Positions 22,304 to 33,827 of a DNA stretch of 64,000 nucleotides are shown piece by piece. Numbering within the stretch: the stretch's first letter is position 1; every line of letters starts with the position of its first letter. The DNA comes from Annulohypoxylon bovei var. microspora. Taxonomy: Eukaryota > Ascomycota > Sordariomycetes > Xylariales > Hypoxylaceae. The stretch spans positions 248,001 to 312,000 of the forward strand of contig MU405220.1 in the NCBI GenBank assembly GCA_022836615.1, given 5' to 3'. Below the pieces are notes generated by a model. That model was not told the origin of the DNA and did not search any database. It worked only from the letters and a program-made list of their open reading frames with translations. A program made the translations under genes and the position numbers.

Positions 22304-25032
22304 TCACATCTTGAGTTCCGCGGCGCGGCACGCGGTGCACAGCACCACGAGGTCGCCGCGGTCCCGCATGGGGAAGATCTGGCCGTCGTCGAAGCCGCCT
22401 CCGCACGTCGCACAGCGGAAGCACTCCTCGTGCCACTCGCCGCCGAGCGCCCTGACGTACTGGCCGATGACCGCGGTCTTGCAGCCCTTGCACTTGGGCG
22501 CCCGCCGCTCCGTCCGCTTCGTCTGGCAGTTGATGCACCACGCGTACCCGTCCTTCTCGATGTGCGTCGCGCCCTGCTCGAACGGGTCGCCGCACTCTGC
22601 GCAGAAGAAGTGCCCGTAGTGCCAGTGCGCGCCTAGCGCTACCACGTGTTCCCCAAGGATGGGGGTTTTGCAGTGCTTGCACCGCGGCGCGAACAGCTCG
22701 TGCCAGTCGAGGTGGCAGTAGAACCTTAGTCGCTCGTCCCCATCCTCCGCCATCGTCTGCCCCGGCTCCTCGTCTAGGATCTCGCCCGCTGCTCTGCGAC
22801 GGATGCGGTTGAGCCGCTCGCCCCGGAAGTTATCCGGTTCCGGGCTGATCTCGAGCGCCTCGAGTTTTGTCCCGCACGTGTAGCACCGGAAGCACTGCGG
22901 GTGGAACCGCTCCGAAGCCCCGGCTAGGGCGACGAAGCGGCCTTCGATGGGGAGCCCGCATTCGTGGCACATCGCTGACGCGCGACGACCAACTGCTCCT
23001 GGTGCCGGGGACCAATGACTTCGAGGGCGCCCTCCTCGCGCGTTCTTGAATGCTTGGGGATCTGGTAACGGTCTGGCTGAAGGGTCTGGTAACGGTCTAG
23101 CTGAAGGGGTTGGTAATGGTCTGGCTGAGGGTTTTTGGTTATCGTCGGGAGCAACTATAGTCGGGATGCCAGGTGCCTTGCTGCTGCTGCTGTCGTCGTC
23201 GGGTAGCATGATAGTCGGTACAGCTGGGCCATCGCCCGAAACGGAAATTGATGGTATCTTCGGGCCGTCGTCCGCCCCGTCTACGTGAATACTTGGGACG
23301 GACGGCGCGCGGGCAAAAGGCCGTGAAGACGAGGACGGCTTCGGGGCCTCAGCATCCGCCGTAACTGCGATAGTAGGGACAGGCGGCTGCGGACTTTGTG
23401 TACCCGCACGCTCTTTTCCGACGACCCCGAAAGGTCCGACTCGGCGTTGGCTGGTGCTGGACTTGGACTCTTCTAATTTTGAATCAGTCGCCTCTTTCTC
23501 CGGGGGCTTCCAGTTTCGGTCAAAGCTTACGATTGGACGTCCGGGGCTGTCACTGACGGCCGACGGAGTAGGGAGTTTCGCACTGCGGTCCTTGAGCCGC
23601 ATGCTAGTGGCTAACCTGATATCATCACTACGAATCTCCACGCCATTCTTCTTCGGGATACTCTCCTGGGAAGACCGTGGTGAATTGGATAGGCTATTTG
23701 TCATGTAGGCAGGATTGCGAGACTGCGATGGAGGGTTCTTATGAATCTCAAATCTGGACACGGGTTTAACGGCCACAGGTGGTTCAGGTGCGACATAATC
23801 TGAAGTTGAAGTAGTGGCGAACTGAACTCTGTTGGGAACGCCTCTTGATTTGAGCCCCAGAGGTTGTGTGGTCTCCGGTAGACGAGGCTGCCTTGGGTTG
23901 CGTTCAGGTGTAGTACCCTCCGGTTCTTCCCAGATTTGATCACCAGAGAATGGTTTCTCAATCTCTCCGCTGATATTACGCTTCAAGCTACTGAGGCGAC
24001 GGCCGCCGGAGCTTGACCGTGCTGCACTACCCATCGAACCGTATGACTTTGATTTCGTTGATCCCATAGAATTGGCTCGCTGCTGATCCATACTCGTACG
24101 GGTACTCTCTGGCGAAGGCGCCCTGTCGCTACTAGACGAGCTGCCAGAGAAGGATCGAATAGAGTCTCTTGCGAGGCCGGTAGCGCCGATTTCGCTGCCA
24201 TATCGTCCGCTGCTAGCGGTACGAGCATGAGCATAGCTATCCTTTCGCAGATGCGGCTTGTAACGGTAGGGAGCACCGGGCTCCGGTGTCTTTATTCCGT
24301 GTTGATGCTGCCAAACTAATTCGGCTGCCTCATCCAGAGCAGCATTGTAGAGTCGAGATTCGCCATCGTCTTCGTCGCCGGCCGGTTGCTTTCCCTTGTC
24401 CTTGTCCTTGTCCTTGTCATCTTCATGGAGTTTCAAAGTATCCATAGCATCCATAACGTCCATTGCATCGCGGATCGAAACGGCTTCTTCCTTTTCCATC
24501 CACCGTTGACCACGCTCTATGTAGGTAGCGGTGGGAACGACCTCACTAGGCTTCAGGGGAGGGGGGACAGTGGCGGGATTCTCTGGATAGTAATCCCTCC
24601 CAGTAGCAGTAGATAAGGTAGAATACCTAGATGCCCGAGAGGCTATGCTAGGGGCGAAACTTGGGCGGCTACCACGAGGCTTTGGGTTGTCGGAATGTGT
24701 TCTCTGGTGATTGCTGGAGGCTTCGGACAAGAGGGATACGCTTCCAAAAGACGGGCGACCTGTAGTTAGTCGTTCTGTAGCAAGGCGATCAGTCGATTCA
24801 TGGCGCGGTTTTGACGGTTGTGGTAATGGACGTGCTCCTCCTGGTCGAGTGACGCGATTTTCTCGGAGATTTGCTAGGTAAGAAGCTATTTAACTTGTCA
24901 GTGCCAGTGCATTGACCTATAAACACGGTTCATATAGTGCTACGAACCAAATTGATCGTTGTTCATATAGGTTGGTGACGGCGGTGTCACCTTTCTGGTC
25001 GAAGACCTTTCCTTCGACTTGGGTCGCGGCAT
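22304..25032 (-). CDS. three-LIM-domain protein, paxillin-like (2 exons)
   Basis: Exons 25032-24948 and 24885-22304 give 888 residues. The 62-nt intron is GTTCGT...AATAG, phase 1, joining NNDQF to ASYLANLRENR. Residues 1-660 are a disordered Ser/Pro-rich region with a KDKDKDKDK tract and a degenerate ARPLPDPS repeat. The last 222 residues carry three zinc-binding LIM domains: LIM1 about 668-755 (CHEC...HPQCFRC...C..HLDWHELFAPRC), LIM2 about 764-815 (CKHC...HFFCAEC...CINC) and LIM3 about 827-880 (CKGC...HEECFRC...CTAC). LIM1 has roughly 35 extra residues between its two zinc fingers. LIM domains mediate protein contacts. Fungal relatives such as S. pombe Pxl1 act at the actomyosin ring, and the same role here is only an inference. 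The upstream exon matches the N-terminus of filamentous fungal homologs. Confidence 0.85.
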
Positions 25033-27021
25033 AGTTGCGAAGTCGGGATGTGTAAATACGTAAAATGTAAATACACAGACAGCAAGGTGGATACGTGAAG
25101 TAGTTCAGTTCAGTTCAGTTTGGTTCAGTCTGGTTTGGTTAGAATTGTGATCAGGTTCTTGATTTGTTGTTGACTGGAAAGATTGTTGATTGGATCAGTT
25201 GACGGTATTAGAGGATCAAGTAACTAATAACTGTTTTCTGTATTGATGCGTTGTGATGATGATTAATTGCTGTTTACTTACAAACTTCTTAGCTACTGGA
25301 AGGTTGCTAGGGAAAGAGAGGGTATTTATTATGGATTAAGAAGTATGTTTTACAGATAAAGTCATAACGCATGATGATGTGTCCACCCAAGTTCCTTTAT
25401 TCAGTCGGGTACCTATCAGAGTACCTAGTAGACCTAGTTGAGGAATGGGCGGAAAGGGCAAAATGGAGAATTTTGTGTGGTTCCTTCCGGGGTCAATGCC
25501 GTCCAATGTTTTCCCTCGCAGTTTCCATGCGTTGCTAGGGCAGCCAGTTGGGTCGACAGGGCAGGAACAACAAATAGGGTAGGACAACTGGCAGGGCCGG
25601 GTTTTCGATTCCCCACTCCGCCAGCTGGCTTTGGGTAAAGCTAGAATCTTCCTGCAGCGGAAGGTTCCACTTTGACTTACCATTCTGCCATTGACTTAAG
25701 AACGACTCCACAACCGTACATACTTTACATCAACTATACATATACGAGGACCAATCCAATACCGTCCACTCAATTTAAAATCATTTGTTGCTGGTTTATA
25801 TCGAAGCTTTCGTCAGTCTAGCCATCAATCCATTTAAACGGATGCGACACCGGGTTCAAATGAGATTCAATGCAGCATACAGATGCTGTCAAGCACGTGC
25901 TTATGAACCTCCGGTTGACTCTCGGACTCTATTCAACTGTCGATCTTTCAGAATGGATAGGGATATTTATAAAAGACCTCCGTCCTCAATGTCCATTCTG
26001 TTGTTTTTATCGATTTTTATGATTCCCCCTTGCTAGAAATAGCAGACGATGGTTGGCTATATCGGAAGTCATTGACCTATTAAACTAGCATTAGCCCGAG
26101 CTAGTCGACACAAGTCTTTCATCAGAATTATAAAAAGAGAACCACCACGGGTTTTGGTTTTATAATTCCACTTCTCTCCCGGACTTATATGTGTCAAGTG
26201 TAAGGTATAAAATAATAATGAACGACCACTAATCTCACCGAGATAGTTGCGAGTGCAGTTCTCTGGATACCAGCTCCGAAAAGTTTTGGGTTAGCTCTCT
26301 GAGTCTTGACGGTGACTCACCGCACCAAACACTCGGCGGCACAGCAGGGGTCCTCCCATCTTCACGCCAAGACAACACATTAATGATAGATCGGGTGAAG
26401 ATTTTGCTTCGGTCGATTTTCCGAATTGGACTTCACCGTCGTGACCATTGATAAGCGAATGCTATTCTTTGAGATAATATATGACAGAGCTCAACACTCG
26501 AATGCGGCATCTCTCCTATGGCTACGCGATTACATAGTACTAATCCCTAATATCCTTACGTTCGACACTTCTGTCTTATATCGTACTATCGTTAGCGAAT
26601 GCAATGGGTGAGACATTCTCCGGACGCGGAGGTGCCAGTTACACATACGAAGGAACTAAGATCAAGCATCGCCAATTGCCTTAGCTACCCGCAACCCCGT
26701 GGGGCGGTTCCCGCGGGTGTCGGGATCGGGGTGGCGATCGGTTTTTACTAACTGAGCAAAGTCGGCTTATGTACTAGGTTCGTTATGTTGGTGTACTATT
26801 ACCGTAGGTTTGTTATTCCCGCTCCATTTTTACATAATGAGAGAGCATACAGACATTTTCAGAGTGTCATAATACATAAGCCTCGTCATAAACTCAAGCC
26901 TAGCTTCTTGATGTCATATATGAGTGGCGGCCTTTTTTGTTGTCAGCAATGTGAATCTTGAGAACTGATAGAGCCGAATTCCTTCATTTGCTACTCGTAG
27001 CCAATATTATCTTTAGTCGCC
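25033..27021. other. divergent intergenic region, LIM / MFS transporter
   Basis: About 2 kb. CAGTT repeats (near 25099-25120) lie in the LIM promoter. A nested GC palindrome lies at 26668-26738 (separate entry). Frames of 60-115 codons around 25336-25683 and 26426-26611 have no recognisable motif. Confidence 0.5.
26668..26738. repeat. nested GC-rich palindrome
   Basis: Three concentric inverted repeats share one centre region: ATCGCCA (26668-26674) with TGGCGAT (26732-26738), ACCCGC (26687-26692) with GCGGGT (26713-26718), and CCCCGTGGGG (26695-26704). The block is markedly GC-rich inside AT-rich DNA. It could form a cruciform or RNA hairpin, or be the remains of a transposon end. No function is assigned. 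Confidence 0.6.
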
Positions 27022-28987
27022 ATGGCGGTATCCAACAGAGAAGAAGTAAGGAACGTCGAAGATGGTAATGACTCATCCAATGAGAACGTTCCTCAAACAC
27101 AAGAGGAGTTCAAAGAAGGCGGCTACGGTTGGTTGGTTATCCTGCAATGCCTATGAAATGAGAGCGATACTTATTAGTGTCTTTAGGGTTGTGATTTTCG
27201 GCGTATTCATACTCAATGCTCATACTTGGGGACTCAATTCCGTAAGCATGTTCCAACATTGTCTAAGACAATTCGATATCATATTTCTGACTGTCATATG
27301 TCACCCATAGAGTTATGCTGTGTTCCTCGCTTATTACCTTAGATCAGGCACATTTGGAACTGACCAACTCGGCTATGCCTTCGTTGGTGGATTATCTATA
27401 TCGATAGGTATGTGTTTCTCTTGATATACGAGATATTATTACTTATAACTAACAATGTTGTAGCTCTTCTCGCCTCTCCATTAGCAACTACTCTTGTTGG
27501 GTGGAAACGATGCGGTACACGATTAACTATATTCCTCGGGGTCATATTTGAGACGTGAGCTATCTCTAGACCACCTGTGAGGCTCACACGCTAACGCTTC
27601 ATAGGATTGGCTTCATCGGCTCCTCCTTCGCAACGAAACTATGGCATTTGATCCTTAGCCAGGGGGTGAGCTTCGGGTTAGGTATGGGTCTCTGCTTCGT
27701 CGCCTCTGCATCCGTCCCCCCTCAATGGTTTGTCAAGCGTCGGTCATTTGCCAACTCCATCGCCGCCTCCGGGTCAGGATTCGGCGGCTTATGCTACTCT
27801 CTGGCCACCAATGCGATGATCACTCATATTGGTCTGCCGTGGGCTTTTCGCGTTTTGGCCATCATCTGTTTCGTAGTAAACAGTATCGCCAGCTATCTTA
27901 TCCGAGACCGGAATGCGGCTATCGGCTCTATTCATGTAGCTTTCAACTGGGGATTGTTTAAGAAGCTACCGTTTCTCTTGATGCAGGCTTGGATGTCACT
28001 CTCGCTCATCGCATACATCATCCTCGTTTTCAGCATCGTCGATTATTGCCAGTCCGTTGGCTTGACGGCCTCTCAGGCTTCCTTGGTTGGAGCATTATTC
28101 AACTGTGAGTTCCCTACCATACTACTGACTTCGACGAATAAATCTAATTATCGAGTGTAGTGTCCCAAGGGCTCGGAAGACCCCTAATAGGCCTTTCAAG
28201 TGACTCTGTCGGCCGCCTAAACATCGCTAATATCAGCACATTGTTCTGCGGTCTGCTTTGTCTATTCTTCTGGATATTTGGCACAAATAGCTTTGCTAGT
28301 TGTATAGTGTTTGCCCTCCTCAGCGGCAGCGTTGCTGGTGCCATGTGGGCAACTATTGCTCCTATATCCGCTGAGGTTGTTGGGCTTGCTCTTATCCCTT
28401 CAGGTCAGTTCTCAGATTTGCTTTTAGCATCACCCCTTGCCCCCCCTCACCTAGGTTACTACAGGTCGACTTTTTTCATGCAGCTTTGCTGGAAGCAGTT
28501 TCTTTTAACCACAGCATACTAACTACCTATCGAATAGCGTTATCAATGACGTGGCTTGTGCTTGTATTACCAGCAACATTCGCCGAGGTTATCGCCGTGA
28601 GCCTTCGGCAGCCCGGAGAGGGGGGTTACATCCGCGTGCAGCTCTTCACCGCATTTTTATACATAGGCGCATTCCTATTCGGTACGTCTCACCGCTCCGC
28701 AGCTACTCTGAAAGATATATCAGAAAGAGACATCAGTACTCGCTTTCTATATACCTAGAATATGATTGGCTAACGCATTTGGAACAGGTTGGGCTCTTAG
28801 AGCTTGGAAAGTCTGGGAATTGGAACAAGTACGGCTCGACAAAGAGGAGCGCGAGCTTGCCATCCGTGACGAGGGCGTGTTGTCGTTGGCAATAGAAACC
28901 CAGTCGCATAATAGCGATCCAAGACCTCAACCTCCCCGAAGGCCATTCTCGATCTTTAAGGGTCTTTGGGTCATAGAACGTGTGTAA
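27022..28987 (+). CDS. MFS monocarboxylate-transporter-like protein (8 exons)
   Basis: Exons 27022-27131, 27187-27241, 27311-27407, 27464-27554, 27605-28104, 28161-28403, 28538-28681 and 28788-28987 give 479 residues. All introns are GT-AG. Several have clear branch sites (ACTAAC before 27464, TACTAAC before 28538). The start of the mature core, GGYGWVVIFGVFILNAHTWG followed by LNSSYAVFLAYYL, is the signature of fungal Mch/MCT family permeases. Further segments (FVGGLSISIALLASPLATTLVG, GLGMGLCFV, PPQWFVKRRSFANSIAASGSG, SQGLGRPLIGLSSDSVGR) fit a 12-helix major facilitator in the plasma membrane. Substrates of this family include monocarboxylates and riboflavin; the substrate here cannot be read from sequence. 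It lies tail to tail with the succinyl-CoA ligase gene, so shared control is not implied. Confidence 0.82.
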
Positions 28988-29167
28988 ATAAAAAGACGAT
29001 GGAAGTTCATGACCATTAAATAACTTGGACTGTACAGGCAGGCGGGGAAAATAAAACTTGCAGTAATCTTACGCTGCACTTAAAATATATACTAATATAA
29101 TTCATCATATACCCTGTCGTCGTGACGGATGAGTTGATACTCTATCTATCTATAAGTACCTACCTAC

Positions 29168-31755
29168 CTAAATACATTCACCCCTAGCCGCCAACCAAAC
29201 AGCCTTAGCAGCAGCCTCGTCGAAATCGTCGAAAGCGAACATCGGTAATCCGCTCTCGGCAATTAGATCTTGCCCTTCCTTCTCATTAGTTCCACGGATT
29301 CGCACTACGACCGGGACAGCCATATTTAGGTCCTTGAACGCCATGATCACACCCTCCGCAATCATATCGCCGCGCGTTAGACCACCGAAAATGTTCACGA
29401 ATATGCACTATAAGGCAGAAAAAACAATTAGCTAGAAAGGAGAAAAGAGGGGGGGGGGAGGTATACCTTGACTCGTGGATCCCTCAATATATACTCAAAA
29501 CTTTTCTTCACCGTTAGACTCGTCGCCTTCCCGCCCGTATCCAAGAAATTCGCCGCGCGGCCTCCCACATCGGCCAGCGCATCCACCGTGTTCATAGCCA
29601 GCCCCGCGCCGTTGACCAGCGTGCCAATATTGCCATCGGCAAGCTTGATATACACAATCCCATCCTTCTCGGCGCTAAGCTCGTCCGGGTCCTCTGCGCT
29701 TGTGTCGCGAAACTCCGGTATATCCCTGTGCCGCCCACAGCTCTTGACCGAGGCGTCGTCGAAGCCGAAGTTCGCCGCTGCGACCTGGATTCTACTGTTG
29801 GAGTCGGGGGTTTCGACGATCCGGGTTTCTAGGAGGAAGTATTCTTGGTCCTTAAAAAGGAGGACGAGTTCACTAATTAGTTTTTCTAGGGAGTCCTTAG
29901 AGCTTAGGTTGAGTTCGAGGTGCTTCATGAGGGCCTCTATTGGCATGTCTTCTACCACTAGGGATCCGTAATTGAAATCAAACTTCCTTCCATCGGACAC
30001 GTGTGTAGTCGGAGAAGCGATTATGCAACTATTTCTTGTGGATCTGTTGATGGTTACTGCGAGTAGTTTCTGAGAATTCGGTGCAAGTCCCTCGCAGATG
30101 GGGATTTCGCGCTCGCGCAGATATCCGAAAGCGACATCCTGGAGTATATGCATACTTCGCTTCTGATCTGCGCGCCATTGGTGTAATGGGTGTTGGGTTA
30201 AAGCAGGGCGGCGAGCCATGGTGTGCATTGCCCTCCGCTGAAAAGTCCGGCCTGGAGCAATCACGCCATCACCGGTGGGTGTCTTGCCGTCCAGCATGGC
30301 TTTTAATACCGGTCCGAATCTAGAAGGGTGGTTCACTATGACTGCTCCAGCTGCTCTCAAGGCGTCGATTTTATCCAAAGCTGAGGGGTCACCAGGCAGA
30401 GAGAATGCCCCGGAATGGCCCATGACTCGTTCTGGGACAGCATGGACTCCTCCAATGAGAGCAGCAATCGGTCTACCGAAGACATTGCTGTTAATATAAA
30501 TAGTATAGCATTAAGACTCGTGGAGACTCACTTCGGGCTTACAGACGATTTCAAGTGTCTTTCAATCAAGTTAGCAGCGTCGAGTTCGGCGTCTCCCCCG
30601 ATTTCTCCTATTAGTGCGATGCCTTCTGTGTCCTTATCTTCGATGAGGACTTGTAAGCCCTCTTTTAAAGTTGTTCCTGGTACAATATCACCGCCGACGC
30701 CTATGCACATACTCTGACCCAACCCGGATCTGAGGGTAGATGCAGCAGCTAGTAGGGAGGATTAGACGTTGAGATATAGGATAATGAAAAGATCGATAGA
30801 CGCACCCTCATAGCTCAACGTCCCTGATCTCGCCACAATCCCTATTTTCCCCGGCGTGAAACACGATAGCGGTTGGAACCCTATAAGGTCAATTATGAGT
30901 TGCGAGGTATGAATAATTGGTACACGTGGAATGTTTGCTGACCAATTCTGCATTTTCCAGTGACTGAGATGATGCCTGGTGAGTTGGCGCCAACTAGTCT
31001 ACATGTACTCTGTGTTCTTAAAATAGAAAGAATCTAAGTTGAATTAGAATCATTTCATATCTCTCCTTTTCTTAGTATCCCACGAGTAGAGAGAGTTTTG
31101 TGTGTGTTGGTGTAAGACTATGAAAGTGAAAATACCTAAGTACCTACTTACCCAGAGCATGTCATGGACAGGAATATGTTCTGCCACGGCTACGATTAGT
31201 GGTATTTCAGCTTCGATGGCATCCTCGATGGCACCTCTAGCATCTTTTGCGGATACGTAGACGGCCGTTGCGTCGGGTTTAAGTTCCTCTACAGCCTAGA
31301 GTGATCAATATTTGTCAATTCTAGCCTATCCCTTTTGCTCTTTTACATATATCGTATCTCTAATTAGACTAGAATAGAAATATCGTACCTCACGAACTGT
31401 AGAAAATAGTGGCAAGTCTAAGTGTGTTCCGTTTCGGTTCGGTGTCACGCCCCCAACTATGTTGGTGCCCCAATCTAAGGATTCACGAGCATTTGCGGTG
31501 GCTTGCCTTCCTAGACTCGCCGTGTAAGAAAAACTCTAAAGACTTGGAAGAGTGAGAGTGAGCTGAACCTGTAAATCCTTGGAAGAGAATCTTTGTATGT
31601 CTACCTATTTTGAGGCTGTTTAAAGTTTCTTCGTAGCTTGAGTTGTCGGTTGAAGAACGGCGATTTTGGAGGAGGGTCCGTGGTGGGCCGAATTTACAAG
31701 AAGAGACAGTTGAGAGGTACCTCAAGGGCCGGGCCCTCGGGACGCTATAGAGCAT
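29168..31755 (-). CDS. fused succinyl-CoA ligase alpha-beta protein (8 exons)
   Basis: Exons 31755-31569, 31510-31389, 31295-31152, 31033-30943, 30880-30806, 30748-30532, 30487-29467 and 29407-29168 give 698 residues, and all phases close. Residues 1-35 are Arg/Ser-rich without acids, like a mitochondrial leader. The alpha part (about 50-340) has ILFQGFTG, IVGGVTPNRNG, LVGANSPGII, GIVARSGTLSYE and GHSGAF, whose His 303 aligns with the phosphohistidine of SCS-alpha. The beta part (about 389-698) has NGAGLAMNTVDALADVGGRA, NFLDTGGKAT and IFVNIFGGLTRGD. SCS interconverts succinyl-CoA and succinate with nucleotide phosphorylation. The beta part is about 80 residues shorter than usual, and I cannot find the glycine-rich ATP-grasp loop (KAQ..AGGRGK), so activity is uncertain. 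Normal fungi carry separate alpha and beta genes, so this is probably an extra paralog. Confidence 0.85.
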
Positions 31756-32290
31756 GATCTCTAATGAATACCTACCTAAGGTATACGTGAAGAATTTTTG
31801 AAATATCTGAAGGTATTGGATGTCACAACTTCGGCCTTTTATAAGCCGAATGGGTCATCTTAGCCGGCCGGTCATCAGTCCCGCACCGGCCCCGGAAAAC
31901 TGGTAAGCTCCAACCTTAACTGGATCTGGGAATAGATCGGATATAGTCAATTCATCTTGTATATATTTAGATATATGAGTGTTACTGAACTCCCAATCCA
32001 GGTATGTAGTAGAAAGTCATTGTTAGAGGTGGGGTTACTTCGTTTACCTCGGCATCTAATCTGGTAGCTTCTAGCTTCAAGTAGGAAGTAGGAATAGAGA
32101 CGTTGAATATAATAGTTATGTACTTGGTTGCCGTCTGATGATGTACAATATATGCCCTGACCATATTGACTTTCGTTTGGGGCCGTTATTAGGAAAACTT
32201 TATGCATAGTCATTTGCTCCTCTGATATATGATAGAGTAGGTAGGTAGGATACCGAATTGAACCCTAGGGTTTAAGTGGTCGGCATAGTA
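31756..32290. other. intergenic: SCS-fusion promoter and COX19 3' region
   Basis: 535 bases of AT-rich DNA with no recognised coding signal. The frames at 31947-32213 lack any motif. Confidence 0.5.
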
Positions 32291-32762
32291 CTACCGCCCC
32301 TGAGGTTCCGAGTTGGACGGCGGATTCGGATCCGCGAAGCCCAAGTTTTTGAAGTCGTCCTTCGCCATGAGATTCCTGCGCAATGAGAAAAAAGCCGGAT
32401 AATATCGGATTAGAAGAGGGTGCTTACCGGTCCATACGACATGACAAATAAGACTTGGCTAAGGTACGACACTCCTCGTCGTTCATACCCTTGACCTTCT
32501 TTATACATGAGAGATACTTTGTCATGACAGCCTTGCATTCGCCTAGGGATGCAATATTAGCAAGCGAGAGGATGAATACATTGGAGGCTCACTGACCATC
32601 ATGATCTAAGGGGAAGCTACCGCGCTGTGGTCTGAATACAGACGGGTTGTCCTAAGTTAATATGTCTTCTTACTCTTTCAAAAGGGGTACTATGAGATAG
32701 AAGGCATACGGGGTGGGCTTCCCAGTGTAAGTACCTGTACCCGGGCTACCAAAAGAACTCAT
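32291..32762 (-). CDS. COX19: COX19, cytochrome c oxidase assembly factor (4 exons)
   Basis: Exons 32762-32710, 32631-32597, 32542-32428 and 32375-32291 give 95 residues. Introns are GTATGC...ATTCAG (78 nt), GTCAGT...CCTAG (54 nt) and GTAAGC...GCGCAG (52 nt). The protein begins MSSFGSPGTG and continues KPTPPQRGSFPLDHDGEC. It carries a twin CX9C pair (CKAVMTKYLSC and CRTLAKSYLSC), followed by RMDRNLMAKDDFKNLGF, the Cox19 signature. Cox19 acts in the mitochondrial intermembrane space with Cox11 in copper delivery to cytochrome c oxidase and is imported by Mia40. Short exons hide it from simple frame searches. It is the second CX9C gene in the window. An earlier acceptor at 32649 (AACTTAG) is rejected because it breaks the conserved PPQRGSFPLD frame. 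Confidence 0.93.
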
Positions 32763-33827
32763 CGAATGTGATTTATATCCCTCTCTATTGTTCCTTAATT
32801 ATAGCTAGTATCGATTGCGAGTGAAGTGATCGGGGATTTGTTGTCTATCACCTTCAATATGGGCTGTTATTCAATTGCGTTTGTGATCTAAGAACTTAAG
32901 ACTGGACCTTGAAATTTTGTAGATGGACAGTGTTAAAACTATGTACTTCATACTATCCACAGTTCTAGTAGAGAGGTACCTACCTAGGTGTACCTTTATA
33001 TTTCTAAGGATCAATCTCCTAATAGAATATAAGCTCAACATGTTGTATTCCTAATGACTTAGTAAGTGTCAATGTTAGAAGATATAAAATTCAAAGTAAT
33101 ATATAAACAATTAATAGATGAGATGCTTAACAAACAAAGATATAAATCACAATATCTAAATCGAAGACAATGAACATTGAATGTTCTTGCTGAAGGTACC
33201 TAGATACATGTAGTTTACTAGGTACATCAATTGGAAGGTGCCAATTCATGACCGTCGGCGGTACCTACAGGGATCTCTCGACCCCTCCCCCCACATCGGT
33301 CGAGTACCTCCGGCGATCAAGATGGTTGCTGGGCGAACAACCGTTTGTTAAAACAACTTGACATCACCTTACCTGTTCGCTCCAGTCTGGACCTTCCCAA
33401 AACCTGCTGATTTGCTGTTTCCCATTTGTCTGTGGAGATAAGATTATCCATTGTACATATACACCAGACTTCTTAACCTTCCAATTTTTAAAACCACTTA
33501 CAACCTGACATGGAAACTTTCAACATTCGATCTATCTCAAATATACCAACTCAACTTAGGCGCTGACCATCTTACACATATACGTACCTAAATCGAAAAG
33601 ACCAGTAACGTGCTGCCAGCCAACAAGCCCCTCCCCACCTCGTGTCTGCAAAGTTGTGAGCGGTGAATTGGAATACCGACACGCCCCGATTTAGATACCC
33701 AGCCTCTGTCGAATTTGCTCGGCTTCTGCTATATATCCTATATCCTCAGCTCTAAACTAAACCTCTGTCACCGCCAAGCGCGGAGGTGATCGACTAACTT
33801 AATGCTCGAAAATATACTGGATAGAAG
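32763..33827. other. divergent intergenic region, COX19 / GPI protein
   Basis: About 1.1 kb, AT-rich at 33000-33200, with a GAGGTACCTACCTAGGTGTACC motif near 32974. The last 150 bases are pyrimidine-rich, as expected for a leader. No gene seen. Confidence 0.5.
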
